Assembly: GCA_003024985.2 (NCBI GenBank)
Contig: PXIH01S0047125.1
Strand: one strand, 5' to 3'
Origin: Euperipatoides rowelli
Lineage: Eukaryota; Onychophora; Udeonychophora; Euonychophora; Peripatopsidae
Length of the DNA: 10,933 nt
Part shown: positions 8,045 to 10,933 of the stretch, piece after piece
Numbering within the stretch: the first letter of the stretch is position 1
Layout: the number at the start of each line of letters is the position of its first letter
The notes under the pieces: generated by a model
Database searches by the model: none
Told to the model about the DNA's origin: nothing
The model's input: only the letters and a program-made list of their open reading frames with translations
Position numbers and translations under genes: made by a program

Positions 8045-8144
8045 GAAGGAGAGATTAATGTTTACTATACTGTATTAAATTAATTTAAAAAAATAGAAAA
8101 TTGTTGTATTAGATTTTGCGGGTTCGGATATTTGACATATGATA

Positions 8145-8152
8145 GTCTATGT
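8145..8152. repeat. left target-site duplication of the hAT element
   Basis: GTCTATGT stands immediately before the element's CAGGG start. It matches GGCTATGG after the right end at 6 of 8 positions and has TA in the middle, the nnnTAnnn pattern known for Buster-type hAT elements. Confidence 0.6.
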
Positions 8153-8662
8153 CAGGGATTGTCTAACTGTGGAACATGTACCCCTAGTGGTACATTACAT
8201 AGTTTCAGGTGGTACACATTATCAAAAAAAATCAAATACATTACATATACAGATATCAGTTGCATTACGAATCAATAATTTTCTCCTGCTATAAAATGCA
8301 TTAATAGCACTCGGTTATCAGTAGGTTCGTATCCATAATAATTAATCATCGTTAGTTACGATGAACTTAGTAATATTTGATATTAGATTTTAAATCAATG
8401 ACGTGTTTACGATTGTATAAGATGAAAATGGACAATGAATAAAAGTAAATAATTTCTTACGCGCAACAATTAATACATTAAAACTAGGATTTCTTTTGAC
8501 AAGATTGTTTATTTTATTCTGTTTGTCGTCTGACCATGAACGCAATAAAAACATATTCTTGGCTGTGCAAATCCAAATTACAAAATAAGCACATGCTGGT
8601 AAATGATTTTTTTAGCCGTTTATCTAAGTGATACAACATTCCAAAAGTTTTGAGAATCACTG
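8153..8662. mobile_element. non-autonomous hAT element (510 bp)
   Basis: The left end CAGGGATTGTCTAACTGTGG (8153-8172) and the right end read on the minus strand, starting CAGTGATTCTCAAAACTTTT (8662 downwards), are the classic hAT-type CAGNGNTTCTCAAACTGTGG terminus in diverged form. Just inside the left end, ATGTACC-CCTAGT-GGTACAT (8176-8195) is the hairpin typical of these ends, followed by TTTCAGGTGGTACAC. The flanking 8-mers match at 6 of 8. At 510 bp without a coding frame it cannot encode a transposase, so it would have been moved by an autonomous relative. Mismatches in ends and duplication indicate an old insertion. Confidence 0.85.
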
Positions 8663-8670
8663 GGCTATGG
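8663..8670. repeat. right target-site duplication of the hAT element
   Basis: GGCTATGG follows the CACTG end directly and pairs with GTCTATGT on the left (6 of 8, with the central CTATG shared). Confidence 0.6.
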
Positions 8671-10337
8671 AGTTAAGTGCTAATCGTTATACGTAGAAAT
8701 GCTTTTGATCGAATATTTATACTTAGGAATGTTTGGATGTTTGTATTAATTTTAAGGATTGGTGAAAAAAAAATATTGAAGGGAAATCCAAGATCCTGAT
8801 CACAGAAGAAGATAATAATTTGGCATAAATACAAGTTCTATTTTTGTCCAGCTGATTATTTTGATACTGATAACATATATATTCTTGCATCATGGATTCA
8901 ATAAACTATTCATAGTGTAATATTATCAGTGCTAATTTAAACAAAATCTAATTTGTTTTATTTTTACCTTAAAAGACATGTGTCATTCAATTTGTATTCA
9001 CATTCGATCAAATAACAACGAAAATCAAACTTTATTGAAGTATTTACAGGTGCCTGTGTAGCCTATGTAAAAAAAGAGCTCATTTCCACCTCCCACAATT
9101 ACTAGTGCATTGTTGCGCACTCAACATTCAAGGTGGTACAAGAAACACAACTTCACGGTAGAATTGAAATACAATTTCTCTGATTTTGAAGATAATTATG
9201 TTGGAAGGAGATCTAAAAATAGAATTAGAAGATGATGAATAGGAGGAGGTGCAAAAGTTTGTTGATTGGTCAAACCATATCAATATTAAAATTTAATATG
9301 GGAAAAATAAAATACTCCTTATCAATAATGATCATACGGTATCTGAATGATGTGCAAACTTAATTTAAGCATATCAATAATTTAAACAATAAATACTGAT
9401 AAAAATATTCTAATTTATAATTTTTTTTTAATCCATAATAACTGTTTTTCAATACGGCAGTGTATATTTGTGTGCATGAAGAGGGTGGGGAGTGAAGTCA
9501 AGGTGAAACGGTATTGAGATTGTTTTTTAGATTTGTTAGCGATATTTAATGACTGAGTTAAAGGCTCGAAGAGAATGTTCATCAAAGTTGCAAATATTTA
9601 CATTATTCTTAACTAGCGGATATTTTAACTCAATGAATTCACAATTTAACGCGAGGGCAAAAAAGTTGTTGAGACTTAGACTGGGCAGTCACTTTTGTCT
9701 CCGTTTATCGGTCTTTTTTTACTTATCTATATTTTTAGAGCATGGCAACACAGGAAATATCAATTAGCGAGTTAACATAGAAGTTATGCGCTGAATAATT
9801 TCACTTGCATTCAAAATTTTAATGCATAACACGTACTACGCAGTCAACAGAATAAAATTTTCTTCCATGATGTCATCAGAAGTTAATTGACTAAATTTTC
9901 CATAGAAATTCATGCTGTTCCAAATTATTTTCCTTATCAAAAGAAAAAAAAAACAATACAAAATTGCAGAAAATTAAAACGCCTTCATTAACTATAGCAA
10001 CAGCTTTTGTATTTCTATTCTTTTTATAAAGAAAATAATTTAAATCAGCCCAGACCTGACTTAAAATGTAGTGCGATTTCTGATGGCACTATGAAAGGCA
10101 CTTTTGTTATACAGCAGGAGAAAATAGTTTCATTTATTGCTTTAAATAACAATTAAAAATAACATAGATATTTACTACTTTGTTTGAACATCGTTGTAAT
10201 CCTACTGAAAAACTTAGTCAAGTGACTCTTCGGTTGACATCATGGAAGAAATCTTGTTAGGCAACACGATAAGAAAATGGTTCCAATAAAATCAATATAT
10301 ATAATTTTCACTTTCTAATTGTCTGGTATGATAGCAT
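8671..10337. other. AT-rich intergenic DNA, no gene seen
   Basis: The longest frame (9549-9767, plus, 72 codons) begins MTELKARRECSSK and has a hydrophobic stretch near its end. It has no recognisable domain, and I see no splice or promoter context that would support it. AGTGC-ATTGTTGC-GCACT (9104-9121) is a small perfect 5-bp stem. TGATGTCATCA (9868-9878) repeats a word found at 4383-4393. Nothing else could be supported. Confidence 0.6.
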
Positions 10338-10540
10338 GTAATTGACAACGCTTTTCCTTCCATTTGGTCTGTGTATAGTATGATCTGGAGTCTAATTGAC
10401 AACGTCCATTTGGTCTGTATATGATTAGCTAAAATTTCCGTTTGGTGTGTGTATGATCAGCGTCTAATTGACATTACTTAAACTACTATTTGACGTATGT
10501 ATGATCCATTTGGTCTGGATATGATCTGGTGTCTAAATAG
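10338..10540. repeat. degenerate tandem repeat, about five copies of a 21-25 bp core
   Basis: The core CCATTTGGTCTGTRTATGATC recurs at about 10360, 10406, 10438, 10486 and 10505 with substitutions and small insertions. Three of the copies are preceded by STAATTGACAACG-like sequence (10338, 10391, 10463), giving a longer mixed-period unit of roughly 50-70 bp. Copy-to-copy divergence indicates an old array. Confidence 0.75.
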
Positions 10541-10546
10541 TGATGC

Positions 10547-10586
10547 TTATTATTATTACTATTAGTAGTAGTAGTAGTAGTAGTAG
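10547..10586. repeat. compound microsatellite (TTA)4 ... (TAG)8
   Basis: Four TTA units (10547-10558) are followed, after CTAT, by eight perfect TAG units (10563-10586). It directly follows the degenerate tandem repeat and is expected to vary in length. Confidence 0.95.
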
Positions 10587-10594
10587 TATCAGGT

Positions 10595-10610
10595 TTATTT
10601 ATATAAATAA
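10595..10610. repeat. perfect 16-bp palindrome
   Basis: TTATTTATATAAATAA is its own reverse complement. Being pure A/T, it is only mildly unusual in this composition. Confidence 0.7.
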
Positions 10611-10846
10611 GTATTAAATACATAGAAATATATCTAACTGTTGTTCAAAGCTTTGCCGCAATTCAAGCGAGATATTCCCATAAAAAAAAAATATTAAAAT
10701 TATCTACATATAATCCAATTGAAATTAATATATTGAAAATATAAATCCCTAGCCCACAAGGATATGGGCCTTATTTACATGGATTCTAAACAATATTAGA
10801 TTGAAAACAACAATTGAGAAATGTCAATGACTAATGATCAGCTAGA

Positions 10847-10933
10847 TAGGGGTGCAAGGGAACCGAGTTAATAGTCGGTAACCGTAATAGCATTAGGTTC
10901 CCGAAGAGAACCGACTCAATATTTCTAAACCGA
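10847..10933 (+). mobile_element. probable end of another hAT-like element, cut by the window edge
   Basis: TAGGGGTGCAAGGGAACCGA begins at 10847 and shares its first eight bases with the right terminus of the 300-3387 element (TAGGGGTGTACCGG). Repeated ACCGA / TCGGT words follow in both orientations: ACCGA at 10862, TCGGTAACCG at 10874, GAACCGAC near 10908 and ACCGA at 10929. ACCGA-GTTAATAG-TCGGT and GGTTC-CCGAAGA-GAACC can each form a small hairpin. Dense subterminal repeats of this kind are known for Ac-type hAT elements. The other end lies outside the window, so target duplication and coding content cannot be judged. Confidence 0.45.

Noticed and set aside
8323-8334. AGGTTCGTATCC, resembling a tRNA/SINE B box
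   Set aside because: No A box lies at the right distance upstream, no cloverleaf can be drawn, and it is inside the hAT element.
9549-9767. 72-codon plus-strand frame with a hydrophobic stretch
   Set aside because: I recognise no family, see no conserved motif, and an isolated frame of this length is expected by chance in a 1.6-kb non-coding stretch.

Overview
The window is AT-rich (by eye roughly three quarters A+T), non-coding DNA of a eukaryotic nuclear genome, most likely an invertebrate animal. This rests on the complete lack of bacterial-style gene packing, long A/T runs, hAT-type transposon ends, a minisatellite and microsatellites. The decay pattern in the minisatellite (CG, TG and CA at the same site) suggests a lineage that methylates CpG. 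I cannot name the species. No intact protein-coding gene, rRNA or tRNA is supported. The open frames present are short (60 to 80 codons), of low complexity and without recognisable domains.

Layout. 1-190 is a somewhat less AT-rich stretch that may be the tail of an unidentified repeat. 300-3387 is bounded by imperfect inverted ends (17 of 20 bases) of the form TAGGGGTGTACCGG, with CCGGAAC-type motifs just inside both ends. I read it as a decayed hAT-like element. It holds a probable minus-strand remnant of a non-LTR retrotransposon (about 1380-1700). Close to its right end sits a second unit, 2244-3354, with perfect 23-bp inverted termini, so the structure looks nested. The second unit carries a long palindrome near its left end and internal copies of its own terminal motif. 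3388-4692 is featureless AT-rich DNA.

4693-5717 is the most structured part. A 143-145 bp tandem duplication leads into a 47-unit array of a 16-bp repeat (4961-5701). Its units differ mainly at two CpG-derived dinucleotides, and they form an 11-unit higher-order repeat with a 170-177 bp period. 5718-7368 has only scattered short motifs, including one CTCF-like site. 7369-8044 is a 676-bp element with inverted arms of about 85 bp that end exactly at TTAA on both sides. 8153-8662 is a clear 510-bp non-autonomous hAT element with an 8-bp target-site duplication of the nnnTAnnn type (6 of 8 matching). 10338-10540 is a degenerate tandem repeat followed by TTA and TAG microsatellites. From 10847 the window runs into what looks like one end of another hAT-like element, cut off by the window edge.

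No genes work together here. The region is best read as a graveyard of small DNA transposons plus a minisatellite whose history can be partly reconstructed. I found no evidence for a new enzymatic or defence system.
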